A stretch of 64,000 bases of DNA from CAVQNQ01 sp963714205 (GTDB lineage: Bacteria; Acidobacteriota; Terriglobia; Bryobacterales; Bryobacteraceae), in contig CAVQNQ010000002.1 of assembly GCA_963714205.1 (NCBI GenBank), positions 1,302,001 through 1,366,000 on the forward strand, in the 5' to 3' direction. The position numbers were made by a program, and so were the translations under genes. Shown piece after piece: positions 1 through 8,223 of this stretch (positions are counted from its first letter, which is position 1; each line of letters begins with the position of its first letter). The notes below the pieces were generated by a model. That model saw nothing but the letters and a program-made list of their open reading frames with translations, did not search any database and had not been told where the DNA came from.

Positions 1-80
1 TGGAAGGAAACGACAAGGTTGACGGGAGCGAATATAAGAAGTTCCACGTCGATTCCAAGTTGGTCCCCAGCGAGCCGTAA
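1..80 (+). CDS. 3' end of an unidentified protein, truncated by the window edge
   Basis: Frame 3 is open from base 3 to a TAA at 78-80 and encodes 25 residues ending VPSEP. The composition (charged, rich in Lys, Asp and Ser) looks like the tail of a small secreted protein. The gene begins before the window, so domains and start cannot be judged. It converges with the amidohydrolase gene that ends at 131. Confidence 0.4.
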   Translation, partial: EGNDKVDGSEYKKFHVDSKLVPSEP

Positions 81-130
81 GGGGTGGGCAGCGACGACCG
101 CACGCGCTCATCCGGGAGTCTCGCTCGCGC

Positions 131-1138
131 TTATGTCGAACTCAGCTTGTAGATGCGCAGCGCATTCTTCCAGAAATACTTCTCCGCTGTCTCTCTTGAC
201 TTAGTAGAGAAGAACCGCTTCATAAGCCCCACCTCTTCCGCAATCGTCGCCACGCCATAACTGTTGGGATAGTCGGTCCCAAACATTACGCGATCCTCCC
301 CGAAGGCCCCGAACAGATAATCGAGCCGGGCGCGTAACGGCTCATAATCCCGCACGATCACATTGTCCGTAAGTCGCGGGTGATAGACTTCCGTGAGCTT
401 GACGAAGATGTTCGGCCGATCCGCCATTCCCTTCACTACCGCTTCATACGCCTGCTGGTTCCCCGGCGTCGGATCGAAGGACGGAAGATGGTCCATGATG
501 ATGCGAAGGTTGGGGATCGCGTCGGCGAGCTGCACATTGGCCTGCATCAGATCCATGGTGGGATTGGCCGTGTCCAGCGCCAGGTCAGCCTCGGCCAGCA
601 GCTTCAGGTTGGCGACTTGATCGGCCTTGAGCGTCACCTTGCCGTTGTTCGCATCGTAAAAGCGGCTGGAGCGAATGGCGCGAAACTTCGGATCTTTGCT
701 GAAGTGCGTCACATATCTGCCGAAATCGGATTGCCCTGGATTCAAGGATCCCGACACGCCCATCATGATCGGGTCCGTTCTGCACTGCTGGAGATACCAG
801 AGGTTGTCGTCGATCCAGAAGCTTGATTCCACCACCACCGCCCCGATAATCCCTACCGGCCTCGCCTGCGGGCTATACATGGAGGGCAGTGAAGTTTTCG
901 AGATGGCGCGATAAGCCGGCGAGCCCATATACCCCGCGCCCAAGGGTTGGGTACCGTCGAACAAATGGATATGCGCGTCGATAATGGGAATATCGTCCAC
1001 GCTCGGCGATTGCGCATGCACTCCGCCCGCCGCGACAACCGTGGCGGCCGCAACGGCGCTCGTTACAAAGGCGCGCCGGCTCAAAACAGCGCCCGCGTCT
1101 TCGCGCTTACCCATTCGCGCAGGATTTGCTTCGTCCAT
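131..1138 (-). CDS. Tat-exported amidohydrolase family (amidohydrolase 2) protein
   Basis: A 335-aa TIM-barrel metal-dependent hydrolase of the amidohydrolase-2 family; the substrate cannot be told. The start at 1138 is chosen because GGAG lies about 9 bases upstream; a longer reading begins at 1162 with no better site. Residues 20-43 form a twin-arginine signal (S-R-R-A-F then a hydrophobic stretch and an Ala-x-Ala-like end), so the enzyme is probably exported folded. The HxH metal motif is at His56/His58 (DAHIHLFDG), and a late FGTDYPN motif supplies the usual metal-binding Asp of the barrel. It stands alone, so the context gives no pathway. Confidence 0.8.
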   Translation of the reverse strand: MDEANPARMGKREDAGAVLSRRAFVTSAVAAATVVAAGGVHAQSPSVDDIPIIDAHIHLFDGTQPLGAGYMGSPAYRAISKTSLPSMYSPQARPVGIIGAVVVESSFWIDDNLWYLQQCRTDPIMMGVSGSLNPGQSDFGRYVTHFSKDPKFRAIRSSRFYDANNGKVTLKADQVANLKLLAEADLALDTANPTMDLMQANVQLADAIPNLRIIMDHLPSFDPTPGNQQAYEAVVKGMADRPNIFVKLTEVYHPRLTDNVIVRDYEPLRARLDYLFGAFGEDRVMFGTDYPNSYGVATIAEEVGLMKRFFSTKSRETAEKYFWKNALRIYKLSST

Positions 1139-1349
1139 AAGTCTTCTCCTGGTGCCCATCATCGCCGTTCGCTAGTTTTCACAGTATCCTGTTTGGAGTG
1201 CGCCTTGCAACCCCTTCGGTGCTGGCGGAACAGCCTTCTTCAGCTCCGCACGTTGTTCTGCCCCAACTGCGCGCGCAACTCTCAGAGAACAGGTCCAACG
1301 TCGCCAGTTCAGTGGTTTAGGCGTTACACGACCAAGTGACGCGCCAAAA

Positions 1350-1421
1350 CTACCAGAGAAACGGAATCAAGCGGTACCGTACGCGTTCCGCGTAGGCCGC
1401 GTATCCGGGAAGCTCGCCGGC
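1350..1421 (-). pseudogene. 3' remnant of an isoprenylcysteine-methyltransferase-like gene
   Basis: Immediately downstream of the small secreted protein gene, the minus strand reads ELPGYAAYAERVRYRLIPFLW and then stop (TAG, 1352-1350). This is the characteristic C-terminal signature of ICMT/PEMT-like membrane methyltransferases, whose last residues carry a Pro-Gly-Tyr...Arg-Tyr-Arg-Leu-Ile-Pro pattern (recognised from the family, not searched). No upstream part of such a gene exists here: the frame runs straight into the tail of the neighbouring gene. I read it as the leftover end of a gene lost by deletion or replacement. Confidence 0.4.
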
Positions 1422-1425
1422 CTCG

Positions 1426-1824
1426 CTAGCGTTTGCCCTTAACTACGTGGCCGCGTCCATCCCGCACTTCATTTCCTTTGAAGTGCGCACTGTCGACGCG
1501 CTTTCCCGGGTCCGCTTTCTCACCGGGTTTCGGCGTGGGGCCCTTATAGCCGTGTTCTGGATGGAAATGGTTATTCACGTGGCCATGGAAGTCGCTGGGG
1601 CCATGAAACCATGGGCCCGCGCCAATGAAGACACCTCCACTAAACCACTCTGGACCGTAGTAGCCATAGGGGGCACAAGCATAAGGAGGCGCGTCATAGT
1701 AACCATAAGGACAGTCGGGGGCTACTCCGATCTCGACGCCAACCTGAGCCTTTGCGTTGGGGGCGGTAGCCGTGAAACCGATTCCAGCAACCGCAGCTAT
1801 CAATACAAATGCAAATCCGCGCAT
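1426..1824 (-). CDS. small secreted Pro/Gly/Tyr/His-rich protein
   Basis: A 132-aa protein of unknown function. The ATG at 1824 is preferred over a GTG at 1833 because GAGAGGTGAG sits just upstream and the GTG would lie inside that site. Residues 1-26 are a signal peptide ending in Ala-Lys-Ala-Gln. The mature part has two Cys, many Tyr-Gly and Pro-Tyr pairs, a His-rich middle (HGHVNNHFHPEHG) and a basic tail. Such low-complexity exported proteins are common in acidobacteria; wall or surface association is only a guess. Confidence 0.7.
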   Translation of the reverse strand: MRGFAFVLIAAVAGIGFTATAPNAKAQVGVEIGVAPDCPYGYYDAPPYACAPYGYYGPEWFSGGVFIGAGPWFHGPSDFHGHVNNHFHPEHGYKGPTPKPGEKADPGKRVDSAHFKGNEVRDGRGHVVKGKR

Positions 1825-2164
1825 TGAACTCACCTCTCAATTGTTGGAGCAAGTCGCCTGCTAATGTTGCGCATCGCACGGATTGGATCGTCATGCCGAA
1901 TGCCGGATCATGCCAAAGCACCTCGCGTGAAACGCCTGGGACCGGAGCACGCGCCGGCGGGCTATTTTCGCGGCGCAGAAGCTGATGAAAGCTTGCCTGT
2001 TGGAGACCGCGTGCCCGGCGAGATTCTGGCTAGCCACTTGGCAATTCGGGTTCGAGAAGTACGCGCAGCACAGTAGCATTGACAAGGCGGAACCGGATTG
2101 GAACGGCCAGCGTCAAATTGCGAATGGCAGAGCCTGTCTTGCGCTGCGCCGAGGTCTCAAAGTT
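1825..2164. other. 340-bp divergent intergenic region
   Basis: Separates the small secreted protein gene (minus strand) from the Solibacter-type protein (plus strand). It holds the ribosome binding sites of both genes. I saw no convincing -35/-10 pair, RNA gene or repeat in it. Confidence 0.5.
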
Positions 2165-3055
2165 GTGAAACGCTTATCGATATGGATCGCATGGTGTGCG
2201 GCGTTGTCCTCCGCCGCATTCGGCCAGAGCCCGACAATCTCCGGCCTCGGGTACTATTACCCGCCGGTCGCCGTGGCTCCGGGGCAACTGATTACCGTAT
2301 TCATAACGGGGGACGGCCAAGGTAGCATCAGCGCCACGGTACAAGGTCTGACCGCTCCGGTATTGGGAGCGCACCCGGCGTCCGCTTGCCCGTCCGGGAG
2401 CATCTGCTCCAACCTGACGGCCATCACCATCCAGATCCCTTACGAGTTGCAGCCGGCATGCGCTTTCACGAATCCGGCGTGTTCGCTGGTGGCTCCCACG
2501 CCATTGATTGTCGCCGTGAACGGTGTCGCAGGCGCACCCATCGAGCTGGCGCCGCAGGACGATCGGGTTCATATTCTGACGACTTGCGACACGGTGGTTC
2601 CCGGCGCGAGCGGAACTGCGCCAAACGGCTTGCCTTGCGCGCCCCTGGTGATGCACGCCGATGGATCGATGGTGACGCAGGGGAGTCCGGCGCAGGGCGG
2701 CGAGGAGGTCGTCGCCTATGCGGTAGGGCTCGGGTTGACCACTCCTGCCGTCAAGACCGGCCAGGCAGCCACCGCCGCCACTCCAACAAACGATACTTTC
2801 TACCTCGACTTCAATTTCCGGCCAAACTCGCTGGCGACCAAACCGATACTGCCTGCCGGGTTTGGACCGACGATTCCGATACCGCTGTATACCGGCCTTG
2901 TGCCGGGGTACGCCGGCCTGTACCAGATCAACCTGATCGTGCCGCCGGCTCCCGTGGGCACCCAGGCCTGCTCCGGCAATGTGCTATCCAACCTGACGGT
3001 GAGCGTGGGCGGGCTAGTCTCGTTTGACGGCGCTGGGATCTGCGTCGCCCCGTAG
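2165..3055 (+). CDS. secreted protein with Solibacter-type (TIGR03437-like) domain
   Basis: A 296-aa exported protein. The open frame extends upstream to 1985, but the signal peptide (VKRLSIWIAWCAALSSAAFGQ) begins at a GTG at 2165 with GAGG about 10 bases before it, so that start is used. The mature chain is rich in Gly, Pro, Ala and Val, with motifs GLGYYYPPVAVAPGQLITVF near its start and a YAVGLGLTTPAVKTGQ segment, typical of the Solibacter uncharacterised domain family found repeatedly in Solibacter genomes. Four Cys pairs suggest disulfides. Function is unknown; the family is usually extracellular and Ig-like. The assignment rests on pattern recognition only. Confidence 0.7.
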   Translation: MKRLSIWIAWCAALSSAAFGQSPTISGLGYYYPPVAVAPGQLITVFITGDGQGSISATVQGLTAPVLGAHPASACPSGSICSNLTAITIQIPYELQPACAFTNPACSLVAPTPLIVAVNGVAGAPIELAPQDDRVHILTTCDTVVPGASGTAPNGLPCAPLVMHADGSMVTQGSPAQGGEEVVAYAVGLGLTTPAVKTGQAATAATPTNDTFYLDFNFRPNSLATKPILPAGFGPTIPIPLYTGLVPGYAGLYQINLIVPPAPVGTQACSGNVLSNLTVSVGGLVSFDGAGICVAP

Positions 3056-3543
3056 GCAGACCTCCCGGCCGGTCCTAATCGGGTTCTGCCAAACCCGAGT
3101 TCCGCCTCTGCGGGAGAGCAATATTACGCCAACGGCAGGGCGCCTTTGTCTTCCCCTGGGAGCCTCGGGAACTCGCGAGGCCAGAACGCCATCCTTTGGT
3201 CATGCGAGCTGCATTGTTCCTCCGGGGATCAAGAGGTTATCTGTAACTACTCAAAACGGAAATGCAGTAAGATGCTTTTAAGAGATTCAGTTCGCCGGGC
3301 CGGCGCCGCGGGCGCACCTTGCGGAGGATTCCTCAACCACGAGAGGTGAGGTAATGCTTTTGCAAGTCGCGGGTCCTAGTGGTGGTGGCCCCTGCTGGTT
3401 TGGGACTGGCCTTAGATCAGGACAGGTGCATCGAGATCCTCGATGAATGCGGGTTTCGTCTGGGGAACCGCCGTAACCCTAATCGAAACCGTCCGGTCCA
3501 GCCGCGTGTCCGAACCGCTCCTCGAATACCCACCCGTTCCGCC
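3056..3543. other. 488-bp intergenic region between convergent genes
   Basis: Lies between the Solibacter-type protein and the end of the multicopper oxidase gene. It holds one tiny plus-strand reading frame, 3354-3446 (30 codons), with a good Shine-Dalgarno (GAGGTGAG, 3342-3349) but no recognisable product, so I do not call it a gene. No tRNA, repeat array or strong terminator was seen. Confidence 0.4.
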
Positions 3544-5046
3544 TCAGGCGTACCTCAGCAGCGCTTTGAACCCGTAGTCCATATGGTGCTGGATATGGCA
3601 ATGAAACAGCGTCGGCCCTGGTTGGTCGGCGGTGAAGTCCACACTCACCCGGCCATACGAGGGAGCCACCACCGTATCCTTGATGATGCCCGCCGTTGCC
3701 CTGCCGTAGATCTCCGCGATCTCCAGCTGATGCCGATGCAGGTGCAGGGGATGCGAATCGTCCGTCCGGTTGCGGAACGTCAGCCGGTAGCGCGCGCCCG
3801 GCTTCAACACGAACTCCCGGTCGTGCGGATAAGGCGCGCCGTTCACCGTGAACAGGTTGAACTTCCCGGCCCCGCGCGGCACCTTCTCGAAAATCATCTC
3901 CAGTTGCTCCGCCGGCGCCGGTCCCGATGCCGCCTTGCCGAACATCGTGTAATCCCACCCCGATTGCGGCGGCGGCATCCATTGCGGGCTCCGCCGCTGG
4001 TTGGCGTACTCGATCACTACGCCGAGCCCGCCGTCGCGCACCATATCTTCCGGCGCTCCCATCACCCACACGCCCGGCTGATTCATCGCCACCCACGCGT
4101 CGATGCGCTCGCCCGGCCCCAGCATCAACACGTCCACCGCGGCGCTTCGCGGCGCCGGGTTGCCATCGAGCGCCACGATATTGAACTTATGCCCGGGCAG
4201 CGCCAGGTGCCGGATCTCGATCGCGCTCGCGTTCACAAAATGGAACATGACGCGCTCGCCCGCGCGCACCCGGATCGGTTCGCCCGCCCCCAGCGCTTTG
4301 TCGTTGATCGAATACAGATCGGCTGCTACCTCGAGCCCCGGCGGCCGCGTATCCAGCACCGCAGGCTTCTCCAGCTTCGGCCCCGAGGTGTCGAGATCGT
4401 CGGTATCCATGTACTGGGAGGTGAAGTACGGCTCCCAGTCGCGTAGCGCCAGGTAATGCTCCTGATCGTAGTTACCCGGGTTGGCCCCGCCTTCCACGAT
4501 CAGAAATCCGAACTGTCCGGTGTATGTCCCCCGGTGCAGATCGTCCATCGACATCGCGTGCGTGTGATACCAGCGCGTGCCCGCGGGCGTCGGCGCAAAT
4601 TTGTAGCTGCGGCTGCCATGCGGCGGCACAGGCGGCGTACCTTCCTCTTCGGAACCGTCCACGTCGGCCGGAATCAGCAGCCCGTGAAAATGGACATACT
4701 CGGGGGTATCGGTCTTGTTGACCACGTTGACCGTGACCGGCGCGCCTTCCTTCATCCGCAGCAGCGGTCCCGGAGACATGCCGTTGTAACCGATCGTACT
4801 CACGATCCGGTTGGGCGCAAGTTCCACCGTCACCGGCGCGATCTCGAGGTTGAATACCGTTCCCGAAATCTCTTTGGCGCCCGAAGCCGCCGGCGTTATG
4901 GGCCCCGGCATCTGCATCTGCTGCCCCGCCAGTGGTCCGGCGGCCGCCGCCGCTCCGGCCAGTTTCAGGAAATCGCGGCGATCCATAAGGGTTGGGCTCG
5001 GCATCGAAAAGGATTCGCTGGGACCTTCGTCCCTCGGGCCGTTCAT
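3544..5046 (-). CDS. Tat-exported multicopper oxidase
   Basis: A 500-aa three-cupredoxin multicopper oxidase (laccase/CopA-like), which oxidises a phenolic, metal or other reductant and reduces O2 to water in the periplasm. A twin-arginine signal is visible (D-R-R-D-F-L-K, residues 22-28). The four copper-binding segments are intact: HFHG at 119-122, HTH at 161-163, HPLHLHRH at 432-439 and HCHIQHHM at 482-489, the last with the Cys and axial Met of the type 1 copper. Alternative ATGs at 5004 or 4986 would shorten only the signal n-region; none has a clear ribosome site. Divergent from the DUF4159 gene with 35 bp between. A Met-rich segment (residues 44-46) follows the signal. Confidence 0.85.
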   Translation of the reverse strand: MNGPRDEGPSESFSMPSPTLMDRRDFLKLAGAAAAAGPLAGQQMQMPGPITPAASGAKEISGTVFNLEIAPVTVELAPNRIVSTIGYNGMSPGPLLRMKEGAPVTVNVVNKTDTPEYVHFHGLLIPADVDGSEEEGTPPVPPHGSRSYKFAPTPAGTRWYHTHAMSMDDLHRGTYTGQFGFLIVEGGANPGNYDQEHYLALRDWEPYFTSQYMDTDDLDTSGPKLEKPAVLDTRPPGLEVAADLYSINDKALGAGEPIRVRAGERVMFHFVNASAIEIRHLALPGHKFNIVALDGNPAPRSAAVDVLMLGPGERIDAWVAMNQPGVWVMGAPEDMVRDGGLGVVIEYANQRRSPQWMPPPQSGWDYTMFGKAASGPAPAEQLEMIFEKVPRGAGKFNLFTVNGAPYPHDREFVLKPGARYRLTFRNRTDDSHPLHLHRHQLEIAEIYGRATAGIIKDTVVAPSYGRVSVDFTADQPGPTLFHCHIQHHMDYGFKALLRYA

Positions 5047-5081
5047 GGTACGCTTCAGGATAACAAAGGTCGCTACGGTCC

Positions 5082-5882
5082 ATGAAAATCGCGTGTCCCC
5101 TGCTTGTGATCGGACTGCTGTTGATGGCCATCGATCTCTCTGGCTGGCAACGGTTCGGCGGAGCGCCCTCCGCCGGTCTTCAGCCCTATGACGAGTCCGA
5201 CCTGTCCATCCCTTCCGAATTCTACTTCAGCCGCCTCCGCTACAACACCGGCTATGGTGGCGGCTACGGATATCGCCGATTCGGCGGCGGATGGGCGCAG
5301 GACTTCCCGCGCGCCGACCACGATTGCCTCGTCGCTCTCCGCCGTCTCACCCGCATCGATTCGCCATCGCCCCTCAACGTCGTCGATATCGATGACGACC
5401 ACATGTGGGACTACCCGTGGATCTACGCCGTCGGCGTCTCCAACTGGGCCTTCACCGACGCCGAAGCCCAGCGGCTCCGCAACTTCATCGCGCGCGGCGG
5501 ATTTCTCATGGTCGATCACTTCCACGGCCAGGACGATTGGAACCGCTTCATGAGCGGCATGAGTATGGTGCTGCCCGACGCCGTCGTCGAAGCCATTCCG
5601 GACGACGACGCCATTTTCCACGACCTCTACGACATCCGCGAGAAGTTCCAGATCCCGGGCGAACAGTACGTGGCCACCGGCCGCACCTATGAGAAGGACG
5701 GCTATATCCCCGGCTGGCGCTGCATTCGCGACAAGGACGGGCGCGTCGTCGTCGCCATCTGTTTCAACATGCACTTGGGCGACGCCTGGGAGTGGGCCAA
5801 CGCTGGAGATTATCCGGAGAAGTTCTCAGGCCTCGCCTTTCGCATCGTGCTCAACTACATCACTTATGCCATGACGCACTGA
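5082..5882 (+). CDS. DUF4159 domain protein, secreted or membrane-anchored
   Basis: A 266-aa protein with an N-terminal hydrophobic segment (residues 5-19) that may be an uncleaved anchor or signal. The rest matches the DUF4159 pattern: an SEFYFSRLRYNTGYGG stretch, a DYPWIYAV segment, a GGFLMVDHFHG motif and a late GIAFNMHLGDAWEWAN-like segment, here VAICFNMHLGDAWEW. DUF4159 proteins are predicted to adopt a glutamine-amidotransferase-like alpha/beta fold, but their role is not known. It stands alone, divergent from the multicopper oxidase. No ribosome site is obvious. Confidence 0.75.
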   Translation: MKIACPLLVIGLLLMAIDLSGWQRFGGAPSAGLQPYDESDLSIPSEFYFSRLRYNTGYGGGYGYRRFGGGWAQDFPRADHDCLVALRRLTRIDSPSPLNVVDIDDDHMWDYPWIYAVGVSNWAFTDAEAQRLRNFIARGGFLMVDHFHGQDDWNRFMSGMSMVLPDAVVEAIPDDDAIFHDLYDIREKFQIPGEQYVATGRTYEKDGYIPGWRCIRDKDGRVVVAICFNMHLGDAWEWANAGDYPEKFSGLAFRIVLNYITYAMTH

Positions 5883-6008
5883 GCCCTGGCGAATCGCTCA
5901 GCCTCATTTCAAATGAATCGGCGCGCATCGCACTAGGATTGCCTTCCACCCGGGGCTTGGCAGGAGTAACGTCGCCTAGCAAGAGGCCTGAAACGGGCGC
6001 AAGTTCAA

Positions 6009-6744
6009 TCAGCTTTCCTTGAGGCGAAGCTCTATTTCGAGGGTTATGTTGTCATTCACGCTCATCACGCGAGCGATCTTAGGAGTTGTGAGGCCGAACG
6101 TTTCGAACTTGAACTCGGTCGTCGCGCGACCCGCAACGAAGCCGTTGTTAGTGTCGACCGTGGCGATGCCTTGCCAAGTGACCGGCGCAGTCGTGCCGTG
6201 GATGGTCATATCGCCAGTCAACTGGAATCCAAATTGCCCTACGAGCGGGTTGGGCATTCCCTCGATCGTCTTTGGCACGAACTCGGCCATTGGATACTGA
6301 CCGGTGTCGAGGGTCTGCCGCTGGATGAAACCGTCGCGCATCGCCTGATCGCTTTTCAGAGCGCGAAGGTCGAACGTGAGTTTCGAACTTTTGCTGTCAA
6401 TCGAGCCATCCTTGCTGAAAACGATCATGCCCGTGACGGCCGTCGAAGTGCCTACGGCATCGTTTGGAAAATTGATGCCCGCGAGCTGTTCGCGCACTCG
6501 GTACGAGGCATCCGTGCCCTCGGTGATCGTCAACGTGAGCGGGAACGGCTTCGCCGGCGCTTGTGGACCGCGTTTTCCTGAAGCCCCGCCGGTCTGCCCA
6601 GGCGGTGGCCCCGCTTGAACCAATGCGCCCTGCGCTTGCGCGGCGGACCCAAAAATAGACGCGCCCAACAAGGAACATGGCGCAAGCGCCAAACCATGCC
6701 AGCCAGGCGAACCCCGCTCTTGCTAAAATTCCTGTGCGACTCAT
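6009..6744 (-). CDS. YceI-like periplasmic lipid-binding protein, split by a frameshift
   Basis: A YceI-family protein (lipocalin-like barrel, isoprenoid or lipid binding, periplasmic). The YceI frame runs from about 6692 to 6009 and has the family landmarks: NFPNDAVGTSTAVTGMI, LTFDLRALKSDQAMRDGFIQ, FVPKTIEG and GDMTIHGTTAPVTW. That frame has no ATG and no ribosome site. A proper start (ATG 6744 after GTGAGAGG) lies in another frame and encodes the first half of a signal peptide. Removing one T from the TTT at 6691-6693 joins them into a 244-aa protein with a normal signal ending AQAQ. See findings. Confidence 0.75.
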
Positions 6745-6844
6745 CTCAAACCTCTCACTGAAGGCAGATTCAGCGGATGTTTGCACATGTTTGCATGTGG
6801 AGCGTTTTTCGAGGCTTAAGTTATTGATAAATAAGGTATTAAGA

Positions 6845-6919
6845 TGGTAGCGCTAACGGGAATCGAACCCGTATTTGAGCCTTGAGAGGGCTCCGTCCTA
6901 ACCGTTAGACGATAGCGCC
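6845..6919 (-). tRNA. tRNA-Glu (anticodon CUC)
   Basis: A cloverleaf reads on the minus strand: acceptor GGCGCTA pairs with TAGCGCT followed by ACCA, the T arm is ACGGG/CCCGT with loop TTCGATT, and the anticodon arm is GAGCC-CTCTCAA-GGCTC with CTC at the anticodon. The CCA is encoded. An extended -10 (TGATAAGAT) lies 19 bases upstream of the 5' end. Confidence 0.95.
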
Positions 6920-6937
6920 TTGAGGCGAGAAACTTTT

Positions 6938-6946
6938 ATCTTATCA
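6938..6946 (-). promoter_or_regulatory. extended -10 promoter of tRNA-Glu
   Basis: TGATAAGAT on the minus strand, placing transcription start about 12 bases before the tRNA. No good -35 is seen. Confidence 0.4.
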
Positions 6947-7008
6947 GAATCTGCGCTCTCGATAGGAGCCCGAAGTGGCGTTCTTCTGTTAGACATAGAG
7001 CGGCGCGT

Positions 7009-7278
7009 TCAAACTAGTCCCGGATCCTGCCGAAGTTGCTCGCGGTCGTTGAGGTCCAGGCGCCGGTCGGTTTCCCGCAGCAGCAGGGCGCCGCCGTCGT
7101 TGGTCATGGCGCCACAGTCCCACAGTCGAACGCGGCTCCGCCCCGCCGCGAAGAGCTCCGCGCAGGCGCAAATCGAGGGGTCGCCCTCGCGCAGTGTGGC
7201 AAAGGACCGCCGCATCTGCCGCACGGCCACCAGCAGCAGCTTCAGCTCATCCTGGCTGAACCCGAATGTCTTGACCAT
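7009..7278 (-). CDS. hypothetical protein, 89 aa
   Basis: Small soluble protein with no family I recognise. The ATG at 7278 has GAGAGG about 9 bases upstream. The N-terminal half is likely helical with many Arg and Leu residues; two Cys occur close together (ICAC). There is no signal peptide or membrane segment. It lies between prmC and tRNA-Glu on the same strand. Coding status rests on the ribosome site and sustained codon usage. Confidence 0.5.
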   Translation of the reverse strand: MVKTFGFSQDELKLLLVAVRQMRRSFATLREGDPSICACAELFAAGRSRVRLWDCGAMTNDGGALLLRETDRRLDLNDREQLRQDPGLV

Positions 7279-7394
7279 GGAATCGCACCTCTCGCATACC
7301 TCCAGAATCTAACGCCCCCCAGCCTCGGAAGCTTGGCGGCCATGCTCATGCCTCGGCTCGCGAATGGCCGGCCTTTCAGGAGCGCAAGCCTCGC

Positions 7395-8216
7395 TCACCG
7401 CCCGGCCGCGATCACGCGTGGAATCCCCGCCAGGTCCGGTTCCAGCTGTACGTTGTGCCATCCTTCCAGCAGCTTTGCGACATGATCCAGGCAGCCGAAA
7501 CCCAGTTCCAGGATGAGCCAGCCGCCGGGCGCGAGGACGCGCGGAGCATCGGCCACGATGCGGTCGTATATCTCAAAACCGGTCTCGCCGGCGAAGAGCG
7601 CCACGGCCGGCTCCCAGTCGCGCACTTCGCGCTGCAAGCCCGCGCGCCGAGCTAAGGGCACGTAGGGCGGATTGGAAACCACCAGGTCCATAGTCCGATC
7701 GCCGATCACATCCAGCAGGTTCGAAACCACCACCGTCACCTTGGCGCCCAGGGTTCGCGCATTGGCCATGGCTACGGCCGCGGCGGCCGGCGAGATTTCG
7801 GTGGCCCATGCCTCGGCGCCGGTTTCGAGCTGCAAGATCGCGGCCAGCGCGCCCGACCCGGTGCCCACGTCCACCAGGCGGCGCGCGCCGCGGGCCAGGC
7901 GCAGGGCGGTTTCCACCACGTGCTCGGTTTCGGGCCGGGGAATCAGAACGTCCGGCGTGACGCGGAACTCGCGTCCATAGAATTCCTGGCGGTGGGTGAT
8001 GTATTGGGTGGGCTTGCCGCCCAGGCGCTCATGAAGGTAGCGTCCATAGTGCAGCCACTCGACTTCCCGCAGCTCCCGTTCGGGGTGGGCGTAGAGGTAG
8101 ACGCGTTCCGCGTTAAGGGCATACCCAAGCAGCACTTCGGCGGTGAGGCGAGGCACGGCGATGCCGCCTTCCTCCAACAGGCGCGTCCCCTGGTGCAAAG
8201 CGGTCTCGACGGTCAT
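7395..8216 (-). CDS. prmC: release factor glutamine methyltransferase
   Basis: A 273-aa N5-glutamine methyltransferase that methylates the Gln of the GGQ motif in peptide release factors. The SAM-binding motif VDVGTGSG is at 115-122 and the catalytic NPPY at 182-185; the N-terminal helical substrate-recognition domain spans roughly residues 1-85. The open frame continues upstream into prfA, but the ATG at 8216, seven bases after the prfA stop, gives the family-normal N terminus. There is no strong Shine-Dalgarno, consistent with coupling to prfA, whose product is its substrate. Confidence 0.93.
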   Translation of the reverse strand: MTVETALHQGTRLLEEGGIAVPRLTAEVLLGYALNAERVYLYAHPERELREVEWLHYGRYLHERLGGKPTQYITHRQEFYGREFRVTPDVLIPRPETEHVVETALRLARGARRLVDVGTGSGALAAILQLETGAEAWATEISPAAAAVAMANARTLGAKVTVVVSNLLDVIGDRTMDLVVSNPPYVPLARRAGLQREVRDWEPAVALFAGETGFEIYDRIVADAPRVLAPGGWLILELGFGCLDHVAKLLEGWHNVQLEPDLAGIPRVIAAGR

Positions 8217-8223
8217 GGCGCGG

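Noticed and set aside
3379..4446. Plus-strand open frame of 355 codons opposite the multicopper oxidase
   Set aside because: Antisense to four intact copper motifs; Arg/His/Pro-rich with no recognisable domain.
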